Assembly (NCBI GenBank): GCA_022842245.1
Contig: JALHPZ010000011.1
Span: forward strand, 124,001-188,000
Direction of reading: 5' to 3'
Origin: Gemmataceae bacterium
GTDB lineage: Bacteria; Planctomycetota; Planctomycetia; Gemmatales; Gemmataceae
DNA: 64,000 bases
In this document: positions 45,661 through 53,844 of the stretch, in pieces
How the letters are laid out: each line of letters opens with the position of its first letter
Position numbering within the stretch: the first letter of the stretch is position 1
Notes under the pieces: model-generated
The model's input: the letters and a program-made list of their open reading frames with translations, nothing else
Told to the model about the DNA's origin: nothing
Database searches by the model: none
Position numbers and translations under genes: made by a program

Positions 45661-48600
45661 ATGCGATTCCTTTCGGTTACCCTCACTCTCGCCCTCGGCG
45701 CCACGGCGTTCGCGGCGGACCCGTTCACGCAGAAGCCGGAAATCGCGCCGTCGGTGCTGCGGGACGCGGCCCCGGCCGAGGCGCCCAAGCCGGCGGCGGC
45801 ATGGCCCGCGCGCTTCGCCGCCGCGCCCAAGCCGCAATGGATCTGGGGCGCGAACAACAACACGAACTACACGCTGACGAAGACCTTCGACCGCGGCACC
45901 ACCACCGAGGCCCGCGTGCGCTTCACCTGCGACAACGCCGTCACGCTGACCTTGAATGGCAAGCCGGTCGGTTCGTCCAGCGAGTGGCAACAGCCCGTCG
46001 AAGCGGACGTGACGAAGCTCCTCGTGCCGGGCGAGAACACGCTCGTGGCGAAGGCGGAGAATCAGGGGGGCATCGCCGGGTTCCTCCTGCAACTCGCGAC
46101 CGACAAGGCCGAGGTGTCGGTCGTCTCCGATACGACCTGGAATGCGTCGGCGAAGAAGGGCGACGCCGTCGCCGCGAAGTCCGTCGGCAAGTACGGCGAC
46201 GGGCCGTGGGGCAACGTCCTCGACGCGGCGGCGGGCGGCGGCGGGCCGAAGGTACCGGCGAACACTTTCGTGCTGCTGCCGGGCTTCCAGGTCGAAAAGC
46301 TCTTCACCGTGCCGAAGGCGGAACTCGGCTCGTGGGTGAACATCGCCGCCGACGACAAGGGCCGGCTGATCGTCAGCGACCAGGGAAACCAGGGATTGTG
46401 CCGGATCACGCCGCCGAAGATCGGCAGCAGCGACGAGACGAAGGTCGAGAAGATTCCCGCGAAGATCAGCGCCGCGCAGGGGCTGCTCTGGCACAAGGGC
46501 ACGCTTTACGTCGTGTGCAACGGCGGGCCGGGCAGCGGGCTGTATCGAGTCACGAGTTCCAAGAAGGATGACACCCTCGACACGGTGGAGAAGTTGAAAT
46601 CGCTGAACGGCGGCGGCGAGCACGGCCCGCACGCCGTACGACTCGCGCCGGATGGAAAGTCCCTCTACGTCATTTGCGGGAACCACACGCAGCCGCCGCA
46701 GGGCTTCCAGCACAGCCGGCTGCCGAAGAACTGGAGCGAAGACCACCTCCTGCCGCGCCAGTGGGACGCCAACGGCCATGCCCGCGGCATCCTCGCGCCC
46801 GGCGGTTACGTCGCCAAGACCGACTTCGACGGCAAGACGTGGGAGATCTTCACCGCCGGCTACCGCAACCCGTACGACTTCGCCTTCAACGCCGATGGCG
46901 AGATGTTCGTCTACGACGCCGACATGGAATGGGACATGGGCATGCCCTGGTACCGCCCCACGCGCGTCAACCACGCCACCAGCGGCAGCGAACTCGGCTG
47001 GCGCTCCGGTACCGGTAAATGGCCGACCTACTACCCCGACAGCCTGCCCGCCATGGTGGACATCGGCCCCGGCTCGCCCGTCGGCGTCGACTTCGGCTAC
47101 GGCGCCAAGTTCCCCGCGAAATACCAGAAGGCGCTCTACATCTGCGACTGGACCTTCGGCACGATGTACGCCATCCACACGGAGCCGGACGGCAGCACGT
47201 ACAAGGGAACGAAGGAGGAGTTCCTCAGCCGCACGCCGCTGCCGCTGACGGACGTGTGCATCAACCCCGTCGACGGCGCGATGTACTTCACGATTGGCGG
47301 CCGCGGCACCGGCAGCGAACTGTACCGCGTGACATACGTCGGGAAGGAAAGCACCGAGAAGGCGGACGCGACCACACGCGTAACCCCGGAACGGAAACTC
47401 CGCAATTTCATCGAGGAGTTGCACAAGCCGTTTCCGGGTGCGTCGGAAGTCCATGGCCTCGTGCAGTACCTCGGCCACGCAGACCGGTTCGTGCGTTACG
47501 CCGCCCGGGTCGCCCTCGAACACCAGCCCGTGGGCAAGTGGGAGGAGGAAGTCCTTCGCAAGACCGATCCCAAACTGCTCATCGAAGGTTCGATCGCTCT
47601 TGCCCATCAGGGAAACAAGGAATTGAAGCCCCGAATTCTGGAAGCCCTTGGGCGCATCCCGTTCATGTCATTGCCGCAGAGCGATCAACTCGACCTGCTT
47701 CGAGCCTACCAGCTCGTGTTCCTGCGGATGGGCGAACCGGACAAGGAACTCGCGGCCTCCCTCGCCGCGAAGTTCGACCCATACTTCCCCGCGAAGTCCG
47801 ACAACCTCAACCGCGAACTCGCTCAACTCCTCGTCTACCTGAAGTCGCAAACGATCGTGGCGAAGGTCTGCGACGAGTTGAAGAAGCCCTCGAAGCCGCT
47901 GTCCACCGAAGGGCTGAACGAGCTGATCCTGCGCAACCGCGGCTACGGCGGCACGGTCGGAAACATCATTCAGAACGCTGCCGACCAGCAGAAGCTGAGC
48001 TACCTCTTCACGCTCCGCAATGCGACGGTCGGCTGGACGCTCGACCGCTGGAAGATCTACTACGGCTTCCTCGCTGAGGCGCGGACGAAGGCGGGCGGCG
48101 CGAGCTACCAGAAGTTCCTGGCGAACATCGAGGCGGACGCCTACGCGAACGTCGGGGACGCGGACCGGCTGGCGATCGAGGCGGCGAAGCTGCGGCCGGC
48201 GTACAAGCCGCCGGTGCTGCCGAAGCCGACGGGGCCGGGCAAGGCGTACACGGTCGCGGACCTGCTCGCGCTCGAGCCGAAACTCAAGAGCGGTCGGAAC
48301 TTCAAGAACGGGCAGAAGGCGTTCGCGTCGACGCGGTGCGTTGTCTGCCATCGCTTCGGCGGCGAAGGCGGCGCGACCGGGCCGGACCTCACGCAACTCG
48401 CCGGCCGCTTCGCCCTCAAGGACCTCGCCGAGGCGATCGTCGAACCGAGCAAGGTGATCTCGGACCAATACAAGGCCTCCGTCGTCAACAAGACCGACGG
48501 CAAGACCGTCACGGGGCGCATCGTCTCCGAGGCCGGGGGCAAGCTCGTCATCGTCACCGACCCGGAGGATTCGAGCAAGGTCGTCGAAGTGGCGAAGGAC

Positions 48601-48741
48601 GACGTGGAGAGCGTGAAGCCGTCGACGGCGTCGCTCATGCCGGACAAGCTCGTCGACCCGTTGAACGAGAACGAACTGCTGGACCTGCTGGCGTACCTGC
48701 TGTCGCGCGGCGATCCGAAACACCCGGTGTTCGGGAAATAG
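45661..48741 (+). CDS. PVC-type heme-binding propeller protein
   Basis: A 1026-residue protein with signal peptide MRFLSVTLTLALGATAFAAD. Residues ~55-175 are a lectin/galactose-binding-like sandwich (WIWGANNNTNYTLTKTF, NAVTLTLNGKPVGSS). Residues ~205-560 are a propeller of the planctomycete dehydrogenase type (GEHGPHAVRLAPDGKSLYVI, YRNPYDFAFNADGEMFVYDA, GVDFGYGAKFPAKYQKALYI). A helical region (~590-860) follows. The C-terminus is the Pirellula/Verrucomicrobium heme-binding domain, with CVVCH at residues 893-897, then GPDLTQLAGRF and TGRIVSEAGGKLVIVTDP. Probably a periplasmic redox enzyme acting on a sugar or alcohol; substrate unknown. Confidence 0.9.
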   Translation: MRFLSVTLTLALGATAFAADPFTQKPEIAPSVLRDAAPAEAPKPAAAWPARFAAAPKPQWIWGANNNTNYTLTKTFDRGTTTEARVRFTCDNAVTLTLNGKPVGSSSEWQQPVEADVTKLLVPGENTLVAKAENQGGIAGFLLQLATDKAEVSVVSDTTWNASAKKGDAVAAKSVGKYGDGPWGNVLDAAAGGGGPKVPANTFVLLPGFQVEKLFTVPKAELGSWVNIAADDKGRLIVSDQGNQGLCRITPPKIGSSDETKVEKIPAKISAAQGLLWHKGTLYVVCNGGPGSGLYRVTSSKKDDTLDTVEKLKSLNGGGEHGPHAVRLAPDGKSLYVICGNHTQPPQGFQHSRLPKNWSEDHLLPRQWDANGHARGILAPGGYVAKTDFDGKTWEIFTAGYRNPYDFAFNADGEMFVYDADMEWDMGMPWYRPTRVNHATSGSELGWRSGTGKWPTYYPDSLPAMVDIGPGSPVGVDFGYGAKFPAKYQKALYICDWTFGTMYAIHTEPDGSTYKGTKEEFLSRTPLPLTDVCINPVDGAMYFTIGGRGTGSELYRVTYVGKESTEKADATTRVTPERKLRNFIEELHKPFPGASEVHGLVQYLGHADRFVRYAARVALEHQPVGKWEEEVLRKTDPKLLIEGSIALAHQGNKELKPRILEALGRIPFMSLPQSDQLDLLRAYQLVFLRMGEPDKELAASLAAKFDPYFPAKSDNLNRELAQLLVYLKSQTIVAKVCDELKKPSKPLSTEGLNELILRNRGYGGTVGNIIQNAADQQKLSYLFTLRNATVGWTLDRWKIYYGFLAEARTKAGGASYQKFLANIEADAYANVGDADRLAIEAAKLRPAYKPPVLPKPTGPGKAYTVADLLALEPKLKSGRNFKNGQKAFASTRCVVCHRFGGEGGATGPDLTQLAGRFALKDLAEAIVEPSKVISDQYKASVVNKTDGKTVTGRIVSEAGGKLVIVTDPEDSSKVVEVAKDDVESVKPSTASLMPDKLVDPLNENELLDLLAYLLSRGDPKHPVFGK

Positions 48742-48805
48742 CTCGACCGATGACAACTCGAATTCCTTCGTCGAGAAATCTACGCGTCGGTTCCACCCAT
48801 GTCTT

Positions 48806-49010
48806 TTGCCCCGAATGGGGCAAGGGATTGTAGCCACGGGTGGAGCGCAGCGGAACCCGTGGGGTCGATTCGGTGACACTCGCCCCGGACGGGGCGACGG
48901 GGCGAGTGTTGGTTCCGCGACCCCGTCCGGGGTCGGTGAGTACGAGAACGCTTCCACGGGTTGCGCTGCGCTTCACCCGTGGCTACAGCCCGCGGCCCCT
49001 GCCGGGGCCG
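48806..49010. repeat. REP-like composite palindromic element
   Basis: A 205-bp intergenic block of nested inverted repeats. The outer arms 48830-48862 and 48954-48986 match as inverted repeats at 31 of 33 positions. Between them lie an 11-bp stem (48876-48886 with 48899-48909) and a 7-bp stem (48918-48924 with 48929-48935). Outside them lie hairpins 48806-48823 and 48993-49010. Every stem except the long arms uses CCCC/GGGG cores. No transposase is adjacent. It fits a repetitive extragenic palindrome; the rest of this 371-bp gap holds no gene. Confidence 0.85.
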
Positions 49011-49112
49011 AGAGATTGCGTAAGTCGTCGCCAACTATCGGATCATCGCGTTTCGGCGTTGACTGTTCACGACTCGAGAAAGAACAGAATGCGACAGGCG
49101 GAGGAGGTACGG

Positions 49113-51926
49113 ATGACCACGCGGTGGTTAGCAATGGGTGCTCTCCTCGTATTTGCGGCAGCGCTCGTCGCGGCGCCGCCCAAGCCGTTCCCCGGCGCGC
49201 CGACGCAGTGGAACGGCTTCGCGAAGCACGACTTCAAGGTGGACGGCGCGAACGCGACGGTCGTCGTTCCCGCCAAGGCGCGCACCGGGCGGCCGTGGGT
49301 CTGGCGCGGTGAGTTCTTTGGTGCCTTCGCGGACGCCGACGTCGCGCTCGTGAAGGACGGCTGGCACCTCGCGTACCTCGGCGTGCCGGATCTGTTTGGT
49401 TCGCCGAAGGCCATCGCGAAGTGGGAGGCGTTCCACAAACTCCTGACGACCGAGCATCAACTTCATCCGAAGCCTGGGCTGATCGGCCTGAGCCGCGGCG
49501 GACTCTACTGCATGAACTGGGCCGCCGCGCACCCGGACCGCACGCTCGCCGTCTACCTCGACAACGCCGTGTGCGATTTCAAGAGCTGGCCCGGCGGGCA
49601 ACCGCTCGGCCTCGGCATCGGCAAAGGCTCGCCGCCGGAGTGGAAGAAACTCCTCGCCGCCCACGACTTCAAATCCGACGCCGAAGCGATCGCGCACAAG
49701 CTCAACCCCGTCGACAATCTCGCGCCGCTGGCGATGGCGAAGATTCCGCTGCTCGTCGTCTACGGCGACAAGGACGCCGTCGTGCCGCACGCCGAGAACG
49801 GCGAGCGCGTCGTCGACCGCTACAAGGCGCTGGGCGGGCCGGTCGAGCGCGTCGTGAAGCCGGGGATGGACCACCACCCGCACGGCCTCAAGGACGTGTC
49901 GGTCGCGGTCAAGTTCTTCGAAGCCGCCCGGATCGCCGAAGCGAAACGGACCGCGACGATTCGCGACGTCCGCCACGAACCGGCGCAGCCGAAGCCCGGC
50001 ATCGCCGTCGTCGTGACGGCGCGCCTCGTCGGCGCGGCGAATCCGGTCTTGAAGCTGCAAACCGTCGAGCCGGGGAAGTACGTCCGCAAGATCGATGCGG
50101 AGTACGAGAAGAACTGGACCGACTACCCGATGCGCGACGACGGGAAGGACGGCGACGCCGCCGGGGGCGATGGCGTCTATTCCGTTCGCATCCCCGAAAC
50201 CATTCAGAAGCATCGCCACCTGATTCGGTATCGCATCGTCGCGGGTGAATGGGTCGCGCCGGCGGCCGACGACACCTGCCCGAACTACGCCTGGTGGTGC
50301 GACGCCGGCCCCGCTCCGTGGACCGGTGCCCGCGACCCGGGACAATCCCCGAAGCTCGCCTTCTCGAACGAATTCCTCGGCACCCTGCAGAGCCTGCACC
50401 TCGTCGCCCGCGCCGACGACGTCGCCCGCAGCCAGTGGGACGGCAACTTCTACAAGCAGAAGCACTGGGGCACGGTCGTCTATCGCGGAGTCGTGTACGA
50501 CCACGTGCAGTACAGCAATCGCGGCCAGGGGAGCACGTACATCTCGGGCAAGAACAAATGGGGGATCAAGTTCGCCCGTGGCCACGACCTCCCGTTCGTC
50601 GACCACGAGGGGAAGCCGTTCCCGGACGAACTCGACAGCATCAACCTGAACCCCGGCGGATCGACGCCGTACCTGCCGGTGCATCGCGGCATCGCGGGGC
50701 TGGACGAAGTGCTCTCGATGCGCGCGTATCGGTTGGCCGGCGTGCCCAGCCCACCCGCGACGTGGGTGCAGTGGCGCGTCGTGACCGGTGCCGAGGAGGC
50801 GAGCGCGAAGGACCAGTACGCCGGCGACTTGTGGGGCCTCTACGTGGCGATGGGCGAGATGGAACCGAAGCAACTCGCCGACCGCCGCCTCCCCGATGGC
50901 CTGACGGTCAGCGCCCAAAGCGGCATCAAGCACGCGCCCAAAAGCCTCTACGATCCGCAGAAGGAATGGGAGACGTTCCTCAACGGCATGCGCTCGAACC
51001 CGAATGAAGCCTGGTGGCGCAAGAACCTGGACCTCCCCGCCTACTACAGTTTCCACGCGCTCAATCGCCTGATCGGCAACGTCGACCTCCGGCCGGACGG
51101 CAATCACGGCTACTACCGCCACCCCGACGGCCGCTGGGCACCGATCCCGTGGGACAACGACATGATCCTCGTGCCACGCCACCACCAGCCGGGGCACATC
51201 GAAGCAATCCGCTGCCTCGATCGGCCGGCGCTCGCGCTCGAATACCGGAACCGGGCACGCGAGATCCTCGATCTTTTCGCCTCCGACGGAAGCGAACGCG
51301 GCGGGCAGATCGGGCAGTTCGCCGCCGACCTCGCGGCCGCGCTCACGCCGAAGGGCCACGCCGTCGACTGGCCGCGGCTCGACGAAGCCATCTGGAACCG
51401 CCACCCGCGCATGAATCAAAAAGGGTCCTATTACGTCAACCCGATCGAAGCCGGCTACTTCGGCGGCGGCTTCAAACGCACCCTCGCCACGAACGACTTC
51501 GCCGGGTTCCGCAAGTACATCGTCGACTTCTGCACCGATTCCCGCCCGACGAAGAACTACACCCCGAACGACGGCGACCAGCGCGGCTACGGCTGGGGCT
51601 ATCTCGCCCACGAGGCGAAGGACGCGCTCATTCCGGCCACGCCGACGGTCGCGCGCAAGGACGGTTTCACATTCGTGGCGTCGGCGTTCGCATCGCCGGC
51701 GAAAGCCGCGACGGCCGCGATCGAGTGGCGCGTCGGCCGAATCGGGAAAAACGGCTGGTACGAACTGACCGACCACTGGAAGGGCGAATCGAAGACCGAC
51801 CGCGCGGCGACAATCCCCGCCGAGGCGTTCAACGAAGCGGGCGAATATCGCGTCCGGGCGCGCTGGCGCGATGCCACCGGCCGCTGCGGCCACTGGAGCG
51901 CCCCGGCGACCGTCACGGTCCGCTGA
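49113..51926 (+). CDS. Secreted alpha/beta-hydrolase fused to a CotH-kinase-like domain
   Basis: A 937-residue protein from ATG 49113 (MTTRWLAMGALLVFAAALVA) with a near-perfect GGAGGAGGT ribosome-binding site; longer upstream reading would translate the REP-like element. Residues ~25-285 are an alpha/beta-hydrolase: nucleophile elbow GLSRGGLYCMNWAA, VYGDKDAVVPHAENG and histidine in GMDHHPHGL. Residues ~300-410 are a beta-rich linker. Residues ~420-830 resemble CotH: NKWGIKFARGHDLPFVDHEG, HRGIAGLDEVLSMRAYRLAG, AGDLWGLYVAMGEME and WAPIPWDNDMILVP. The C-terminus is an Ig-like strand region (FNEAGEYRVRARWRD). Known CotH proteins phosphorylate secreted proteins; activity here is untested. TGATG overlaps the next frame. 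Confidence 0.82.
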   Translation: MTTRWLAMGALLVFAAALVAAPPKPFPGAPTQWNGFAKHDFKVDGANATVVVPAKARTGRPWVWRGEFFGAFADADVALVKDGWHLAYLGVPDLFGSPKAIAKWEAFHKLLTTEHQLHPKPGLIGLSRGGLYCMNWAAAHPDRTLAVYLDNAVCDFKSWPGGQPLGLGIGKGSPPEWKKLLAAHDFKSDAEAIAHKLNPVDNLAPLAMAKIPLLVVYGDKDAVVPHAENGERVVDRYKALGGPVERVVKPGMDHHPHGLKDVSVAVKFFEAARIAEAKRTATIRDVRHEPAQPKPGIAVVVTARLVGAANPVLKLQTVEPGKYVRKIDAEYEKNWTDYPMRDDGKDGDAAGGDGVYSVRIPETIQKHRHLIRYRIVAGEWVAPAADDTCPNYAWWCDAGPAPWTGARDPGQSPKLAFSNEFLGTLQSLHLVARADDVARSQWDGNFYKQKHWGTVVYRGVVYDHVQYSNRGQGSTYISGKNKWGIKFARGHDLPFVDHEGKPFPDELDSINLNPGGSTPYLPVHRGIAGLDEVLSMRAYRLAGVPSPPATWVQWRVVTGAEEASAKDQYAGDLWGLYVAMGEMEPKQLADRRLPDGLTVSAQSGIKHAPKSLYDPQKEWETFLNGMRSNPNEAWWRKNLDLPAYYSFHALNRLIGNVDLRPDGNHGYYRHPDGRWAPIPWDNDMILVPRHHQPGHIEAIRCLDRPALALEYRNRAREILDLFASDGSERGGQIGQFAADLAAALTPKGHAVDWPRLDEAIWNRHPRMNQKGSYYVNPIEAGYFGGGFKRTLATNDFAGFRKYIVDFCTDSRPTKNYTPNDGDQRGYGWGYLAHEAKDALIPATPTVARKDGFTFVASAFASPAKAATAAIEWRVGRIGKNGWYELTDHWKGESKTDRAATIPAEAFNEAGEYRVRARWRDATGRCGHWSAPATVTVR

Positions 51927-51997
51927 TGCGGTCGCCTCTTGCCGAAGACTCCGCGCCCGACGAAACCATTCCCGTCCGTCCTCTCCGGAAGTCCGCC

Positions 51998-53530
51998 ATG
52001 TCCGAACCGCTCCGCCACGTGCCGGACGACGCCATCGTCGTCGGCTACGACTTCAGCACCGGCTCCGTGAAGGCGCTCGCCTTCGATCCGAAGGGGAACG
52101 TGCTGCACGAGACGCGGCTGCCGACGGACCTCTGGACCGACGGCGGCGTCAGCGAGTTGAGCTTCCTGCAACTCGAAGGCCAGGCGTTCGCCGCCACCCG
52201 CGCGCTCGGCGCGTGGCTGAAGACGCACGCCGACCCGGAGAAGTGGCTCGCCGCCGGCATCTCGGCCACGCACCACACCGCCGGCCTGTTGGACGCCAAC
52301 GCCGTGCAGGTCCGCCGCATGATCTGCTGGAACGACCAGACGCTCGCGAAATACCACGGCGAGGGCCTGGCCCGCCTCGGCGGACAGGATCGCGTGAAGG
52401 ACCTGATCGGCGGACCGTGGGCCGTGCGCTATTCGCTCAGCCATCTCGTGAAGGACGAACACACACTTTTGAATGCCGACTGGGAACGAACGAAGGTGAT
52501 GCTGCCGCACGGCCCGGCGGCGGCGGGGTTCCTCACGGGGCGGTTCGATTGCACGTCCGTCTCGGCGGCGGCGTCGACGGGCCTCATGGACCTGCGCACC
52601 AACGCCTGGAGCAAGGGGATGCTGGATGCGCTCGCCGACCCGGCACATCGGGAGCGGGCGTGGAAGCACCTGCCGAAGATCGTGGACATGAACGAGCCGA
52701 TCGGCCCGCTCTCCGATTCCGCGGCCGAGAACGCGGGACTTTTCGAGGCGCGGCCGCTGTTCTTCCCGACGCTCGACGACCAGGCGGCCGGCCTCGTTGG
52801 CGGCGGTGCGGTCGACGCGGGGCAGGTGGCGATCATCCTCGGTAATTCCGCCGTCGTGAATTCCTCGGCCGACGCCGCGCCGAAGTCCGGCACGTTGGAC
52901 GCCATGAAGCTGAACTGGGGGCCATACCTCTGGATGCGCTGCTACACGAACGGGGCGCAGTTCCTCGACAAGATCGTCGGCGAGAAGCCGGACTGGGCGG
53001 CGCTGGAATCGGCGGCGCGGAAGGTGCCGGCGGGCTGCGACGGCGCGGCGGTGCTGCCGTTCCTCTATTCCGAACCGTCGGTCGGCGTGACGGCGCCGCG
53101 CTTCCAGTGGCTGCCGTCCGAGCCGTCGGACATGGGCGTGAAGTTGCGGGCGTCGTTCGAGGCGCTCGCGTACCTCATCGGCCTCGCGGTGAAGGAGCAC
53201 GAGGCGGCCGGACAGAGCATCACGCGCGTCACCGTGTCGGGCGGGATCGCACGGAACGATCTGATGCTGGAGATCCTGGCGAGCGTGCTGAATCGCGAAC
53301 TGACACGACTGGTGTCGAGCGAGGGGCCGGCGTTGGGTGCCGCCGTCGCCGCGCTGGCGGGGTACGAAACGCATGCCCGCCACAAGGCGCGGGACGCGTC
53401 GCCGTACACCGTGGCCGACGCCGTCGCTGCGATGGTGAAGTTCCGGCCCGAACCGGTGAAGCCGAACCCGGCATTGGTGGAATCTTATCGAAAGGGGTTG
53501 GCAGTTTTCGGCTCGCGGGTACGGGCGTGA
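51998..53530 (+). CDS. FGGY-family carbohydrate kinase
   Basis: A 510-residue protein from ATG 51998 (MSEPLRHVPDDAIVVGYDFS). An in-frame ATG at 51926 overlaps the previous stop (TGATG) and could be used by coupling, but it adds a non-conserved 24-residue tail. FGGY features: N-terminal ATP-fold VVGYDFSTGSVKALAFDPKG, catalytic-region FFPTLDDQAAGLVGGGAVD, and C-terminal VTVSGGIARNDLMLEILASV then SSEGPALGAAVAALAGYETH. It transfers phosphate from ATP to a sugar, with xylulose the commonest substrate; the substrate is not readable. It could act on sugar imported by the CUT2 system at 12-15.7 kb, but that is only an idea. Confidence 0.88.
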   Translation: MSEPLRHVPDDAIVVGYDFSTGSVKALAFDPKGNVLHETRLPTDLWTDGGVSELSFLQLEGQAFAATRALGAWLKTHADPEKWLAAGISATHHTAGLLDANAVQVRRMICWNDQTLAKYHGEGLARLGGQDRVKDLIGGPWAVRYSLSHLVKDEHTLLNADWERTKVMLPHGPAAAGFLTGRFDCTSVSAAASTGLMDLRTNAWSKGMLDALADPAHRERAWKHLPKIVDMNEPIGPLSDSAAENAGLFEARPLFFPTLDDQAAGLVGGGAVDAGQVAIILGNSAVVNSSADAAPKSGTLDAMKLNWGPYLWMRCYTNGAQFLDKIVGEKPDWAALESAARKVPAGCDGAAVLPFLYSEPSVGVTAPRFQWLPSEPSDMGVKLRASFEALAYLIGLAVKEHEAAGQSITRVTVSGGIARNDLMLEILASVLNRELTRLVSSEGPALGAAVAALAGYETHARHKARDASPYTVADAVAAMVKFRPEPVKPNPALVESYRKGLAVFGSRVRA

Positions 53531-53844
53531 AACCCGCGGAGGATTGATATTTCCGCGTTCGTCGGGTCCCCGTTCGGCCGGTGGTTCTGATCGGAATGCC
53601 ACGGCACCGAACGAATTCACGTAGGGAGCAAATCGAAACATACCGCGTGTCCGGCGACGTTGAAACCCGACGGCGCGTACGCCGCGTTCCGATTGCGTCC
53701 TCCATGGCGTGTCAATCGGACCCTACCCGACAGCCGGGGTAGCCTATCAACGATTTCACTCGCGGCTTGCCAACCGGGCAAACCGCGCGAGTGAACGGGT
53801 TGAGTGACGGGCCGTTTCGCGGCCCGTCGGAATCGGCCGATGAA
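53531..53844. other. 314-bp intergenic region with two hairpins, no gene seen
   Basis: It lies between two converging genes. An imperfect inverted repeat spans about 53758-53794 (CACTCGCG and CGCGAGTG at its ends). A second hairpin lies at 53807-53829 (GACGGGCC with GGCCCGTC). Neither is followed by a T-run; they may jointly end transcription from both sides. Confidence 0.55.

Noticed and set aside
43784..51893. Very long minus-strand frames opposite lepB (43784-45625), the heme propeller gene and the hydrolase-CotH gene (49128-51893).
   Set aside because: High-GC codon usage creates long antisense frames. These show no signal peptides, domains or motifs, while the plus-strand products have complete families with catalytic residues.
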